Counted from the stretch's first letter, positions 1-7,405 are shown. The stretch: DNA of 21,742 bases from Candidatus Helarchaeota archaeon (GCA_013375405.1 JABXJU010000059.1:1-21742), one strand, 5' to 3'. A program made the numbers and translations. Notes: generated from the sequence alone by a model not told the origin.

Positions 1-154
1 TTAATTAAACCCCCGCAGAGTCATGTACTATATGTAATTCCAATTGGTATCTTAATTTCTTCTATGAAATAAAAGGACGACGTTCAAAAACATTTAATAA
101 TGTATTTCAAGAAAAAGTACCGACGAAAAAATAACTACGAAATTTCAGACTGGG
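1..154. other. Left edge, no gene recognised
   Basis: All six frames are broken by stops, and the longest readings are only about a dozen codons. I see no tRNA-like fold or repeat. It is probably the region downstream of the minus-strand surface-protein gene that starts at 2065. Confidence 0.5.
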
Positions 155-163
155 AAAAAAAAA
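155..163 (-). terminator. T-tract terminator of the surface-protein gene
   Basis: Nine consecutive A on the plus strand give a T9 tract on the minus strand, six bases beyond the TAA stop at 170-172. Oligo-T tracts without a strong hairpin are typical of archaeal termination; assignment rests on position and composition only. Confidence 0.5.
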
Positions 164-169
164 GAGAAT

Positions 170-2065
170 TTAGGCTTGCTTTTTTTTCTTCTTACGACGA
201 TTATAGATAAGCAAAATTAGGATTAACAGGAGTATTGAGATAATAATTATCCAAATCCACCATGGTATTTGCGAAAGTTCAACATCGACTGATTTGCAAT
301 TAGATGTAGATCCATCGCCACCCACATTGTGAGCTACAATGGCATAGTAATATTTTCCATTGGTCCCCATAGTATCGGTATAAGTTGTGGATCGGGTCGT
401 TGCAATCGGGGTCAGACCTCCAAGGCCGCTGATTGTTATATTTTGGGTGTGCCGGTATATTTTGTAGTAAGCGGCATTGGCTGCGGGCGTCCAATTGAGA
501 TTAATAGCTCCGTTAGTACTAGGATTGGGTATTATAGATTGTAAGACAGGAATCCCTACGGGTAGGTAATCTGTGGTATAGAAGATTTCAAGTTCTCCGA
601 TGAAGTCAGACCAACCAGGGACCAAAAGGGTAGTGTTAGGGGATTCATCCCACCATACAATATGAACGAAATTCGTACTATCGTAGGCAATACAAGGTTC
701 CTCACTTCCCCAGAAAGTAGGTTGGGTATTAGGCATGTTGCTATAATCTGGTTGATCAGAAAGACAAGTGGCATTGAGCCATGTAACGCCATTTGTCGAA
801 TTACTGTAGAATATTTCTCGATCATCACCCCATTCACTTAGGGAATTGGTATCGTCATGCCAGACTACGTGAATTATGCTGAGATTATCAACAGTTATCC
901 AAGGTCCGTAACTATGATCATTATTCCATGTATTCACGCCAATCCCGGAAAGAGCCGTTGCATTAGTCCAAATCGCTCCATTCGTTGAATTGCTATAAAA
1001 AATTTCGATATCGGGGCCCCAAATACCATTTGAGTCATCTTGCCAGACGACATGTAGGACATCGGTATTTGGGTCAATAGCAATAATAGGAAATCGACTT
1101 AAATCATTGTTCCAGTTATTGACACCAAGACCGGATAATCCATAAATAGGTTGCCACCCACTTCCTACAGTAAAGTTCCGGTAAAGGATCTCTTGATCAG
1201 TGCCCCACCCGCCCGGAGTCAGATTATCGTGCTCATCTTCCCAAACAATGTGTAAATTATCATTTCCATCAACCGCAATCGACGGAAATTCACTTGCGGC
1301 CGTGTTAATATCGGTTAAATCATCCGAGATGGGAATTACTGTGGTTCCCCAAACACCATTAATTTGATTTATATAAAGAATTTCAGTATCACCATTAAGA
1401 ATATTCCAGGGTTGGCCAAGAGTTGCATCATGCCAAACAACATGGAGATCGTCGTTACTATCAATAGCAATGAAGGGAATCTTTGAGTCTCCGGTGTTCC
1501 ACTGACTCATGTCATCAGAGATACATATAGGTGCTGACCATGTTCCTGATGTTGCGCTATATATGGAATATAGGATATCAGTCTCACCTGGAGGATTTTG
1601 CCATAGATGGTTCGAACCATCACTCCAAACGACATGAATATTATCTTGAGAATCAATAGCTATTGATGGTTGATCAGATGTCCCACTCCAACTCGCATTA
1701 TGAGAAATTGCAATGGGTGTACTCCATGAAGTGCCGTTAAATTGTGAGTACAATATTTCATCATCAACCCCCCAACTGGGATCATCGGTGCGATCAGACC
1801 ATACAACGTGTAGAACATCAAGACTATCAATTGCGATACGAGCCATCCAACTATCGTCATCATTTGGACTGGGACTGGGATAAGGAGGGGGATTGGATAT
1901 ACAGTACCAGTCTTGAAATTCGGAATCCCAAGTTTGCACTTCTAGGAAGTTGTTGGATATCTCTGAATGGTTTGTTATCGTAGGTGGCGTAACAAGGCAT
2001 GCAAGAAATGGACTCATAAGGAAGAAAAATAGAAGAATCAAGGTAGAATTCCTATAATGTGACAT
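170..2065 (-). CDS. Secreted, membrane-anchored 7-bladed beta-propeller / Fn3 surface protein
   Basis: 631 residues from ATG 2065. A TTG at 2080 is in frame, but GGAG lies 9 nt before the ATG. Residues 1-23 form a hydrophobic signal peptide ending FLAC. Residues about 70-500 hold seven repeats, each with an IAIDS.D.LHVVW-like strand followed by an EILYS-like strand and often an NGxxW turn. The H-x-V-W cores begin at H86, H144, H208, H272, H338, H399 and H468, so spacing is 58-69 residues, as expected for a seven-bladed propeller of BNR/sialidase-like type. A fibronectin-III-like domain follows (about 505-597), then a transmembrane helix (about 600-621) and a lysine-rich tail (NRRKKKKKQA). The protein should be displayed outside the cell with its tail in the cytoplasm. 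Many N-x-S/T sequons suggest glycosylation. Ligand or enzymatic role is unknown, and no sialidase active site was recognised. Confidence 0.85.
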   Translation of the reverse strand: MSHYRNSTLILLFFFLMSPFLACLVTPPTITNHSEISNNFLEVQTWDSEFQDWYCISNPPPYPSPSPNDDDSWMARIAIDSLDVLHVVWSDRTDDPSWGVDDEILYSQFNGTSWSTPIAISHNASWSGTSDQPSIAIDSQDNIHVVWSDGSNHLWQNPPGETDILYSIYSATSGTWSAPICISDDMSQWNTGDSKIPFIAIDSNDDLHVVWHDATLGQPWNILNGDTEILYINQINGVWGTTVIPISDDLTDINTAASEFPSIAVDGNDNLHIVWEDEHDNLTPGGWGTDQEILYRNFTVGSGWQPIYGLSGLGVNNWNNDLSRFPIIAIDPNTDVLHVVWQDDSNGIWGPDIEIFYSNSTNGAIWTNATALSGIGVNTWNNDHSYGPWITVDNLSIIHVVWHDDTNSLSEWGDDREIFYSNSTNGVTWLNATCLSDQPDYSNMPNTQPTFWGSEEPCIAYDSTNFVHIVWWDESPNTTLLVPGWSDFIGELEIFYTTDYLPVGIPVLQSIIPNPSTNGAINLNWTPAANAAYYKIYRHTQNITISGLGGLTPIATTRSTTYTDTMGTNGKYYYAIVAHNVGGDGSTSNCKSVDVELSQIPWWIWIIIISILLLILILLIYNRRKKKKKQA

Positions 2066-2218
2066 TTTACCGTACTCCAATTCTAAAACTTTGTATGAAA
2101 AATAAAGAAATAGTCAGTATATATATCTTTATAAATAAGCAGATTAACACAGTATCGACAATAAAAACAAAATTTTTTAAAGATTCGAGAAAAGACTAAC
2201 TAAAGATCATGAGATGGG
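2066..2218. promoter_or_regulatory. Divergent promoter region, surface protein / HAD gene
   Basis: This AT-rich spacer separates two divergent genes. A run at about 2118-2135 (TATATATA, then CTTTATAAA) offers TATA boxes on the minus strand for the surface-protein gene, leaving a leader of some 30-40 nt. A TTTTTTAAAG stretch near 2173-2182 could be the box for the plus-strand HAD gene. Assignment is by motif and spacing only. Confidence 0.4.
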
Positions 2219-3307
2219 ATGAGCATGAAGGTCTGTGCGTTTGATATGGAAGGACCGTTGAGTTTTACGGATTTTGCGGCGGAGATTTGCAAATTATTGG
2301 GGCCACGATTGAAATATGAGAAATTAGATGCATTTTTTGCAATGGTCAGTAATTATGACGATTATTTAATAGAGAATCCAAATATGATCAAAGAATTAGG
2401 GATTAAAAGTTATGAACCGGGCGATACGCTGAAACTTTTAGCCCCAATTTATATATCATATTTTACGGATAAGGAATTAGTAGAAATTTCCAAGAAGAAC
2501 ATTGGATTAATACCCGGGTCAATAGAAACGATAAATCGTTTGAAGGAAGACTGGGACATCTCTATTATTTCAACCAGCTACACGCAACACGCGCATAATG
2601 TCGCCCAGGAATTGGGGATTCCGCTTGATCATGTGTATTGCACCAGCCTTGATGTTACGTTACGCAATGAAATCAAGAATATAGAAGAGCACCTCCAAGT
2701 GTTGATTGATACGATATTTAAGAAGTATTTGGAGAAAAATTCGCAATTGGAAGTAGTAATTGATGATTTGAATCAATTCTTTTGGAAAAAAGCTTCGGAT
2801 TATGTGAATGTGATGAATAAAATCTTTGTACGGGGCGGGCATAGGAAAGAGGCAGCTTTGGTGGAAATTTCTGAGAAATTATCAGTTCCAATTTCGGAAA
2901 TGATTGCAACCGGAGATAGTATAACGGATAAAGATATGCTTCGGAGATTAAATGAAGAAGGGGGAATTGCGATCTCCTTTAATGGAAACCAATATTCGAT
3001 TCCACATGCAAATATTGCTGTCACCTCTCCGAATTTAATGGGTGTAATGGCAATTTTCCAGAATCGAGAAAATGTATGGGACTTCATATCAGACTGGGAA
3101 ACAGAATATCCAACATTTGCAGAAAATCCGAATAAAATTCCAGAAAAATTCATCGAAAAGTCGTTAAAAGATTATTTTATCCAAAACAAGTTTGTGCCTC
3201 GAATCAATAATTTAAAGACCTCCTCAACTACAGAGAAAGAAAAGATTATCGGATTTCAGAAAGAGATGCGAAAGAAGGTTCGAGGATGGTTCGGGGCATT
3301 AGGTTAA
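2219..3307 (+). CDS. HAD-superfamily protein, archaeal COG4030-like
   Basis: 362 residues from ATG 2219; a second in-frame ATG at 2225 gives the usual MKVCAFDMEGP beginning and could be the true start. HAD motif I is D9-M-E11-G-P, with Glu in place of the second Asp (as in ThrH/phosphoserine-phosphatase-like relatives). Motif II is around S118-T119, K210 is a candidate motif III lysine, and motif IV is GDSITD at 232-237. The middle (about 140-205) is a helical insert and the C-terminal 80 residues are lysine-rich. This pattern resembles the archaeal COG4030 HAD group, which includes proteins annotated EhaR in methanogens; I recognise it by pattern and could not search. Phosphatase activity is plausible but the substrate is unknown. 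Its stop directly abuts that of the convergent next gene. Confidence 0.75.
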   Translation: MSMKVCAFDMEGPLSFTDFAAEICKLLGPRLKYEKLDAFFAMVSNYDDYLIENPNMIKELGIKSYEPGDTLKLLAPIYISYFTDKELVEISKKNIGLIPGSIETINRLKEDWDISIISTSYTQHAHNVAQELGIPLDHVYCTSLDVTLRNEIKNIEEHLQVLIDTIFKKYLEKNSQLEVVIDDLNQFFWKKASDYVNVMNKIFVRGGHRKEAALVEISEKLSVPISEMIATGDSITDKDMLRRLNEEGGIAISFNGNQYSIPHANIAVTSPNLMGVMAIFQNRENVWDFISDWETEYPTFAENPNKIPEKFIEKSLKDYFIQNKFVPRINNLKTSSTTEKEKIIGFQKEMRKKVRGWFGALG

Positions 3308-4033
3308 TTAGGTAAAGACTTTTTTTGCCTCTGCAACAGTTTCGGTGATTTCCTCTTTGGTCACCATTCCTATGGTAACGGCTGATATGTTATGATCAGC
3401 AAGATACGCAAAAGCCTTCATTGGAGGGATTTTGCCAGCGCCTAGAGTTTTCATTCCTACAAAAAAATAATCTAACGAATCTACAATCTTCTCTACTGCG
3501 TTCTGGTCTCCCATAAATTCGCCCCTCACGTTAAAAGGTAATAGAATGGCTGAACAATCCAACTTATTTTGATGAATGAATGAGATGGTACGATGGGGAT
3601 AGTGCGTGGCCATGCCTGGGATTTTATCAGTAGCGCGAATTTTAGACAATAATGGTTTGATTAAGTTAAGATCTCGTTGGTCTGAAATAGAACCATGTAG
3701 AAAAATAATTTTAGCATCTACTTTAATTAGTTCTTCGATTAAAAAATCATTTTTTTTACTTTCCCATAAAGTACTCGCGATAATAGTGAAGTCAGGACAT
3801 TTTTCTTTGGCAATTAAGGCTGCTTTTATAATTTGCCCAGCAGGAATAGCTTCAACACCCTTTGCGCCTTCGTTATAGCTATGTATCATCAATTCTGCCA
3901 TTTTTCCAGCATTTTGAAAGAATGCTGCGCGCCATTTAAGCCCGAGGCTTCCAAACTGTCCCGCACCCATAAAAGGACTCGTTCCAATAGTAATACGAGG
4001 AATTTTTTGAGATTCTAATTCGATAAAACTCAT
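3308..4033 (-). CDS. Aldo/keto-reductase-like TIM-barrel protein
   Basis: 241 residues from ATG 4033. The N-terminus has a glycine-rich stretch, IGTSPFMGAGQFG. The C-terminal part (FVGMKTLGAGKIPP, then a helix, then VTIGMVTKEEI) closely resembles the last strands of aldo/keto-reductase-like barrels (I-G-M-K-x-L-x-A-G ... I-x-G-M). At 241 residues it is shorter than a usual aldo/keto reductase (about 270-330). I do not see the canonical Asp-Tyr-Lys-His tetrad, so it may have lost reductase activity or belong to a different barrel family. Its TAA stop (3308-3310) touches the TAA of the convergent HAD gene. The promoter spacing suggests a leaderless mRNA. Function unassigned. Confidence 0.6.
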   Translation of the reverse strand: MSFIELESQKIPRITIGTSPFMGAGQFGSLGLKWRAAFFQNAGKMAELMIHSYNEGAKGVEAIPAGQIIKAALIAKEKCPDFTIIASTLWESKKNDFLIEELIKVDAKIIFLHGSISDQRDLNLIKPLLSKIRATDKIPGMATHYPHRTISFIHQNKLDCSAILLPFNVRGEFMGDQNAVEKIVDSLDYFFVGMKTLGAGKIPPMKAFAYLADHNISAVTIGMVTKEEITETVAEAKKVFT

Positions 4034-4053
4034 GTTTAAATAGAGAATTAAGA

Positions 4054-4064
4054 GCTTTATAATC
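4054..4064 (-). promoter_or_regulatory. TATA box for the TIM-barrel gene
   Basis: On the minus strand this reads GATTATAAAGC, with its centre about 26 nt upstream of the ATG at 4033. Archaeal transcription starts about 25 nt downstream of the TATA centre, so the transcript would begin at or next to the start codon (leaderless). No Shine-Dalgarno motif is visible between the box and the ATG, which agrees. Confidence 0.5.
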
Positions 4065-4111
4065 TTTTACACTTTTTTATTGAATATTAGCATAGAAAAT
4101 GGTTTGAGGGT

Positions 4112-4130
4112 ATTCGATCCTCAATCGAAT
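4112..4130. repeat. Perfect 7-bp dyad in a divergent intergenic region
   Basis: ATTCGAT, then CCTCA, then ATCGAAT forms a perfect inverted repeat. The CCTCA(A) segment can instead pair with TTGAGG at 4104-4109, so two mutually exclusive hairpins are possible. It lies between the divergent TIM-barrel gene and the first small membrane protein gene. It could be an operator dyad or a structured RNA element. Confidence 0.35.
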
Positions 4131-4181
4131 TAATTTTTAAAATCCCGTCCGTTATATTTTGATAGAGAGATGATATATTTC

Positions 4182-4206
4182 CTTTAATGAAAATAATTCT
4201 TTTATA
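4182..4206 (+). promoter_or_regulatory. Promoter block of membrane-protein copy 1
   Basis: A CTTT start, then GAAAATAATTCTTTTATA, resembles the blocks at 4940-4960 and 5804-5824 upstream of the sister genes. TTTTATA acts as the TATA box and the purine-rich GAAAATA as a possible BRE. The distance from the box to the ATG at 4271 is 64 nt. Confidence 0.5.
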
Positions 4207-4270
4207 AGGTTATTACCAAAATATTGACTTAAGCAGTCCAATTTTCTATGGATAAACAGGTAAGAAAACC

Positions 4271-4690
4271 ATGAGAGCACTCAAACTTATTGGTGGGGTA
4301 TTAACTTCATTTTGTGGAGCTTTCCTTTTAATTATTACCTTAATAAATATAAATATCCTTGGATATGGTGACGATTTTATAATCGCATGGATATTGAACT
4401 TAATAATTGCGATTCTGACGTTAGGAGGAGGATTTATTGTGCTTATTGGTAAAAGAACCGGAGGGACTCTTTCCTTAGCAACCGGATTGTTATCAATTAC
4501 TTTGGGATTAATATATTGGACGACAGCTAATCCTAAAGTTGGGGAATTTTGGCAATTTTGGCAATTTTCATTCTTTGCAGAAAGATTGAAAATCGGTCTA
4601 TTTTTTGATAATTTGTTCTTTGGAATCTCTTTGGAAGCGATCCTTATTACAGCTGGCAGTATTTTGGTTCTCGCTAAGGGTGCAGATTAA
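4271..4690 (+). CDS. Small multi-pass membrane protein, array copy 1
   Basis: 139 residues from ATG 4271; AGGT lies 9 nt upstream. About four hydrophobic helices are apparent: residues 5-30, 36-60, 65-85 and 115-135. It is a clear paralogue of the protein at 5033. Shared features are the opening K-x-(I/V)-G-G-(V/I)-L, the core WI(L/I)NL...L.GG....(I/V)GK(R/K).GG.L.L..GL, and a final G-x-(I/L)-L-(V/I)-L-A-(K/G)-G-x-D. It has no enzymatic motif. Family and function are not recognised; it is a probable inner-membrane protein. Confidence 0.75.
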   Translation: MRALKLIGGVLTSFCGAFLLIITLININILGYGDDFIIAWILNLIIAILTLGGGFIVLIGKRTGGTLSLATGLLSITLGLIYWTTANPKVGEFWQFWQFSFFAERLKIGLFFDNLFFGISLEAILITAGSILVLAKGAD

Positions 4691-5032
4691 ACTACACAAT
4701 TTTCTCTTAAATTCGCATAAATGGGCAAATTCTTTAGTCTAATTTAATTCTCATGTTTCAAGTTATGACGAAAATTGTTCGGAAAATATCAAAGTTTATA
4801 AAAAATGAATAGAAGTTTGATAATTTTTTCAATTCTTTATGGAAAATCAAAATAACAATGGATTATCTCCAAATTCCGCTCTAAAGGGGTGAATTTCACA
4901 CAGAATTCAATACTATTTAGTTTTTAAGTAATATTTTCCCTTTGGAAATAGGTTTTTATATGAGAAATTGCAAAAAGGTCGTACATATATATAAAAATTT
5001 AAGAAAAAAAATAAAAAATGAGGTAAAATAAA
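4691..5032 (+). other. Intergenic region between array copies 1 and 2
   Basis: These 342 bases hold no gene I can support. The only recognisable elements are the promoter block at 4940-4960, a T-rich stretch after copy 1 that may act as a weak terminator, and the Shine-Dalgarno GAGGT 8 nt before ATG 5033. The rest is AT-rich without a tRNA-like fold. Confidence 0.5.
4940..4960 (+). promoter_or_regulatory. Promoter block of membrane-protein copy 2
   Basis: CTTTGGAAATA, then GG, then TTTTTATA. It matches the block upstream of copy 3 (5804-5824) at 19 of 21 positions. TTTTTATA is the probable TATA box, and GGAAATA sits where a BRE would be. The box ends 72 nt before ATG 5033. Confidence 0.6.
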
Positions 5033-5446
5033 ATGGGAGCAGCAAAAACTGTTGGTGGAATTCTTGCCCTAACGGGTGGTACGTTAGTCTTAATTTGGTG
5101 TCTAATAGTAGCGGGTATAATGTTCGCAGCACCTACTCCTTTTATTATCGGTTGGATAATTAACCTATTGTTAGCAATGCTTGGCTTGGTCGGAGGTATC
5201 TTAGGACTTGTAGGAAAAAAAGCCGGTGGAGCCCTCGCTCTGATTGCAGGATTGGTTTGGATATTACTCATGGTATTGCTTTCTATGGGTGTATTTGGTG
5301 ACCCAATCACAAACTGGGAAACTTGGGCAATGCTAGCACCATATTCGTTGTTCGGAGCATACGTTTATGCTATACCGTACATAACATTAGAAGGACTACT
5401 GTGCCTTATTGGCGGAATTCTTATTTTAGCTGGCGGCGAAGACTAA
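5033..5446 (+). CDS. Small multi-pass membrane protein, array copy 2
   Basis: 137 residues from ATG 5033, with GAGGT 8 nt upstream. Predicted hydrophobic helices are about 5-30, 37-58, 63-88 and 115-134. It is glycine- and alanine-rich with glycine pairs at helix ends (GGILALTGG, VGGILGLVGKKAGG) and ends ILAGGED. It aligns along its whole length with the 4271 protein, with the best match at residues 38-75, so the two genes arose by duplication. It has no signal-peptide cleavage site and no catalytic motif. A T12 tract follows the gene. Function unknown. Confidence 0.75.
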   Translation: MGAAKTVGGILALTGGTLVLIWCLIVAGIMFAAPTPFIIGWIINLLLAMLGLVGGILGLVGKKAGGALALIAGLVWILLMVLLSMGVFGDPITNWETWAMLAPYSLFGAYVYAIPYITLEGLLCLIGGILILAGGED

Positions 5447-5456
5447 AAAAATTCAA

Positions 5457-5468
5457 TTTTTTTTTTTT
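5457..5468 (+). terminator. T12 terminator after copy 2
   Basis: Twelve consecutive T residues start 11 bases after the stop of copy 2. This is the usual form of an archaeal intrinsic terminator and implies the array genes are transcribed separately, in line with each having its own promoter. Confidence 0.6.
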
Positions 5469-5607
5469 ATTTCTTATTTTATGGGTTCAATTCGATAACC
5501 TGAATGTTATTTCGAATCAAATCTGCTGATTTTATCTCTCCAAAAAGTAAGAGTAGACTTTAAATTGTAAAGAAATAAATTACGAAAATTTTTAAGGTCA
5601 GATTAAA

Positions 5608-5696
5608 ATGGGTATAATTAAAGTTATTGGTGGAATAATTGCTTCGGTGGCATTTTCATATTAATTCCGCTTATCATGACAATAGCTCATTTATAG
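5608..5696 (+). pseudogene. Truncated, frameshifted copy of the small membrane protein
   Basis: ATG 5608 is preceded by AAGGT 9 nt upstream and opens MGIIKVIGGIIAS, the same beginning as copies 1 and 2 (MRALKLIGGVLTS, MGAAKTVGGILAL). The frame hits TAA at 5662. A one-base deletion near 5643-5648 explains this, because the +2 frame continues GGIFILIPLIMTIAHL, matching the first helix of the intact copies, until TAG at 5694. Homology is then lost, so only about 30 codons remain. This is a partial duplicate or decay remnant of the array. A functional 18-residue peptide is possible but less likely. Confidence 0.7.
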
Positions 5697-5803
5697 ATGA
5701 ATAAATTAAAGTTTTTTTTACACCAGAGTGATCTACTCTTCCGTATTAATGCTTATAATAGTGCTATCCTGCATCTTTTCATCAAAGGTTGAACAGTTCC
5801 TTT

Positions 5804-5824
5804 CTTTGGAAATAATTTTTTATA
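5804..5824 (+). promoter_or_regulatory. Promoter block of membrane-protein copy 3
   Basis: CTTTGGAAATA, then AT, then TTTTTATA, which is 19 of 21 identical to the block upstream of copy 2. The TATA box ends 60 nt before ATG 5885. The block is shared although the protein it serves is quite diverged, which points to common control. Confidence 0.6.
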
Positions 5825-5884
5825 CAAGTTTAGGTGTTAATTCATTACAAATTCCCTCGTTAATTTAAAAAAATTGGTGATAAT

Positions 5885-6346
5885 ATGGGTGCTGGTAGAG
5901 TCTTAATTGGAGTTCTTTTTTGTATCGTCGCAGCGGCAATGATCATAGTATTCGTAACCTTAGGGCTTTCAGTGGAAGAGGTGGTAGCCCTGGGGTGGCC
6001 CACTAGTTTATTTCAGAATATTTTCCTTTATACAATGCATCCTTATAGTTTTATACAATATGGTGAATGGTCGATACTAGCTGCGCTTGCAGCAGGCGCT
6101 TTCATTGGAGGGCTTATCTCAAAAGGTGCGAAGAGCGGGCTAGCGGTAGGAAGTATAAGTTTCGGATTACTTTTCTTTCTACAATTAGCAGTAGGAGTCT
6201 TTTTCAATTTTACTGAACTGCTAGGTTGGTATGGGTTTGTTTTATTTGTCGGTGGTAATGTAATAATAGATATTGCCCTCTGCGCTGGTCTCTTAATAGT
6301 ATGTGGCGCGATCGGTGGTGCACTTACCAGCGACGGCGAAGATTAA
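5885..6346 (+). CDS. Small multi-pass membrane protein, array copy 3 (diverged)
   Basis: 153 residues from ATG 5885, with GGTGA closely upstream. There are about four hydrophobic helices (residues 5-28, 63-80, 90-112 and 118-148). It shares with copies 1 and 2 the opening MGA-x(3-4)-I/V-GVL, the glycine-rich segments (GAFIGGLISKGAKSG, comparable to GGILGLVGKKAGG) and an acidic end (SDGED, compared with GGED). Overall identity is low, so it may be an old paralogue or a different family adapted to the same setting. A loop of about 35 residues after helix 1 is larger than in the sisters. Function unknown. Confidence 0.7.
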   Translation: MGAGRVLIGVLFCIVAAAMIIVFVTLGLSVEEVVALGWPTSLFQNIFLYTMHPYSFIQYGEWSILAALAAGAFIGGLISKGAKSGLAVGSISFGLLFFLQLAVGVFFNFTELLGWYGFVLFVGGNVIIDIALCAGLLIVCGAIGGALTSDGED

Positions 6347-6362
6347 ACACAATTAATCCTCC

Positions 6363-6370
6363 TTTTTTTT
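6363..6370 (+). terminator. T8 terminator after copy 3
   Basis: CCTCC followed by eight T begins about 17 bases after the stop of copy 3. This is an oligo-T archaeal terminator candidate ending the membrane-protein array. Confidence 0.5.
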
Positions 6371-6475
6371 CCTTTGAAAAATTTAAAATAATCCAAAAGA
6401 ATACTTTTTTTATTTAAAAGCATATTTGTTTTGGAAAATTGTTATCATATCGAATTTTCTTTTGAGGTAGATATT

Positions 6476-7405
6476 TTGAAAGATGTTTTAGCAATTGGAG
6501 CGGCATTAGTGGACATGGTGGCACTTATTGATAAATTCCCGGGGATTGACGAAGAAGTTTTCGTACCGAAATTAGAACTAATGGGAGGGGGATCTGCCGC
6601 GAACTTTGCCATCGCTTGTGCTAGATTAAGCTTGAAGACAGGGTTTATAGGTAAATTAGGAAGAGATGCTTTTGGAAATAAATTACTTGAGGATTTTAAG
6701 CAAGAAAATATAGAAACTGAAGGAGTAATCATTAGTGATGATATACCTACAGGAGTATGTTATGCGGCAGTAGATAAAGAGGGGAATCGAATTCTATATG
6801 CATTTAGTGGGGCTGCCAATATCCTTCAGCCAGAAGAATTGGATGAGGATTACCTGAAATCCTTTCGTATTATGCATCTAGCGAGTTTAAAAAATATTGA
6901 TCCTTTCATTAAAGCAGCAGAATTGGTGCAATGGGCAAAAACCAGAGTATGTTTAAATCCCGGGGCATTGATCGTCGATCAAGGATTAGAGAGAGTGGAA
7001 CCTCTTTTAAAACTAACAGATATTTTTATCGGTTCGCAAGGGGAAGTTAAACGGCTCTTTCAAACAACGGATCTCTCTAAAGGGTTGAGAGCTCTGCTTA
7101 AACATGTCGAAATTGTAGTGGTAACCCAAGGGGGAGAGGGTAGTTTGGTTGTGACCGAGGAGGGGGAGATTAAAATACCAGCGGAGCAAGTTAAAGTGGT
7201 GGATACAACGGGTGCAGGTGATGCATTTAGTGCGGGCTTTATTTATGGATTATTACGATATAATTTTGATCCAATCAAATTAGAAATCTGTGGGAAAATT
7301 GGAAATAAAGCAGCAGCTCATTGCATTCAGCAAGTTGGGGCGAGACAGGGATTAATGACAAAAAAAGAATTGAAATCAATATTAACACAATTAGATCCTG
7401 ATTAA
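6476..7405 (+). CDS. PfkB/ribokinase-family carbohydrate or nucleoside kinase
   Basis: 309 residues. I choose TTG 6476 because GAGGT (6464-6468) lies 7 nt before it and the protein then starts MKDVLAIGAALVD, as family members do; an in-frame TTG at 6431 would add 15 unrelated residues. PfkB signature 1 is at residues 37-67 (GGGSAANFAIACARL...GFIGKLGRDAFG). Signature 2, DTTGAGDAFSAGF, is at 243-255 with catalytic D249. These residues bind the sugar and ATP, so it should phosphorylate a sugar, sugar-phosphate or nucleoside in the cytoplasm. The exact substrate cannot be read from the sequence. It lies 76 nt upstream of purE and is probably cotranscribed with it, which makes a ribose or nucleoside role attractive (inference). 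Confidence 0.85.
   Translation: MKDVLAIGAALVDMVALIDKFPGIDEEVFVPKLELMGGGSAANFAIACARLSLKTGFIGKLGRDAFGNKLLEDFKQENIETEGVIISDDIPTGVCYAAVDKEGNRILYAFSGAANILQPEELDEDYLKSFRIMHLASLKNIDPFIKAAELVQWAKTRVCLNPGALIVDQGLERVEPLLKLTDIFIGSQGEVKRLFQTTDLSKGLRALLKHVEIVVVTQGGEGSLVVTEEGEIKIPAEQVKVVDTTGAGDAFSAGFIYGLLRYNFDPIKLEICGKIGNKAAAHCIQQVGARQGLMTKKELKSILTQLDPD

Larger units (their letters stand above)
5469..5884 (+). other. Intergenic region between array copies 2 and 3
   Basis: This stretch of over 400 bases holds a decayed gene copy (5608-5696) and the promoter of copy 3 (5804-5824). An imperfect dyad lies at 5490-5517, where ATTCGATAAC pairs with GTTA-TT-TCGAAT. A 31-codon ORF at 5697-5792 lacks a Shine-Dalgarno and membrane character and is not called. 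No RNA gene is seen. Confidence 0.5.

Noticed and set aside
170..2065. Lipoprotein anchoring at Cys23
   Set aside because: FLAC is a poor lipobox and a C-terminal transmembrane anchor is already present.
2800..3153. Minus-strand ORF of 117 codons inside the HAD gene
   Set aside because: Antisense to a coherent HAD sequence with motif IV; no ribosome-binding site and no recognisable protein pattern.
4101..4130. Possible tRNA T-arm (GAGGG...TCCTC with TTCGA)
   Set aside because: The loop order does not fit TTCRANY and no acceptor, D- or anticodon arms could be found; the dyad explanation is simpler.
5697..5792. 31-codon ORF after the decayed membrane-protein copy
   Set aside because: No Shine-Dalgarno, no membrane character like the array, and no homology to the lost part of the copy.
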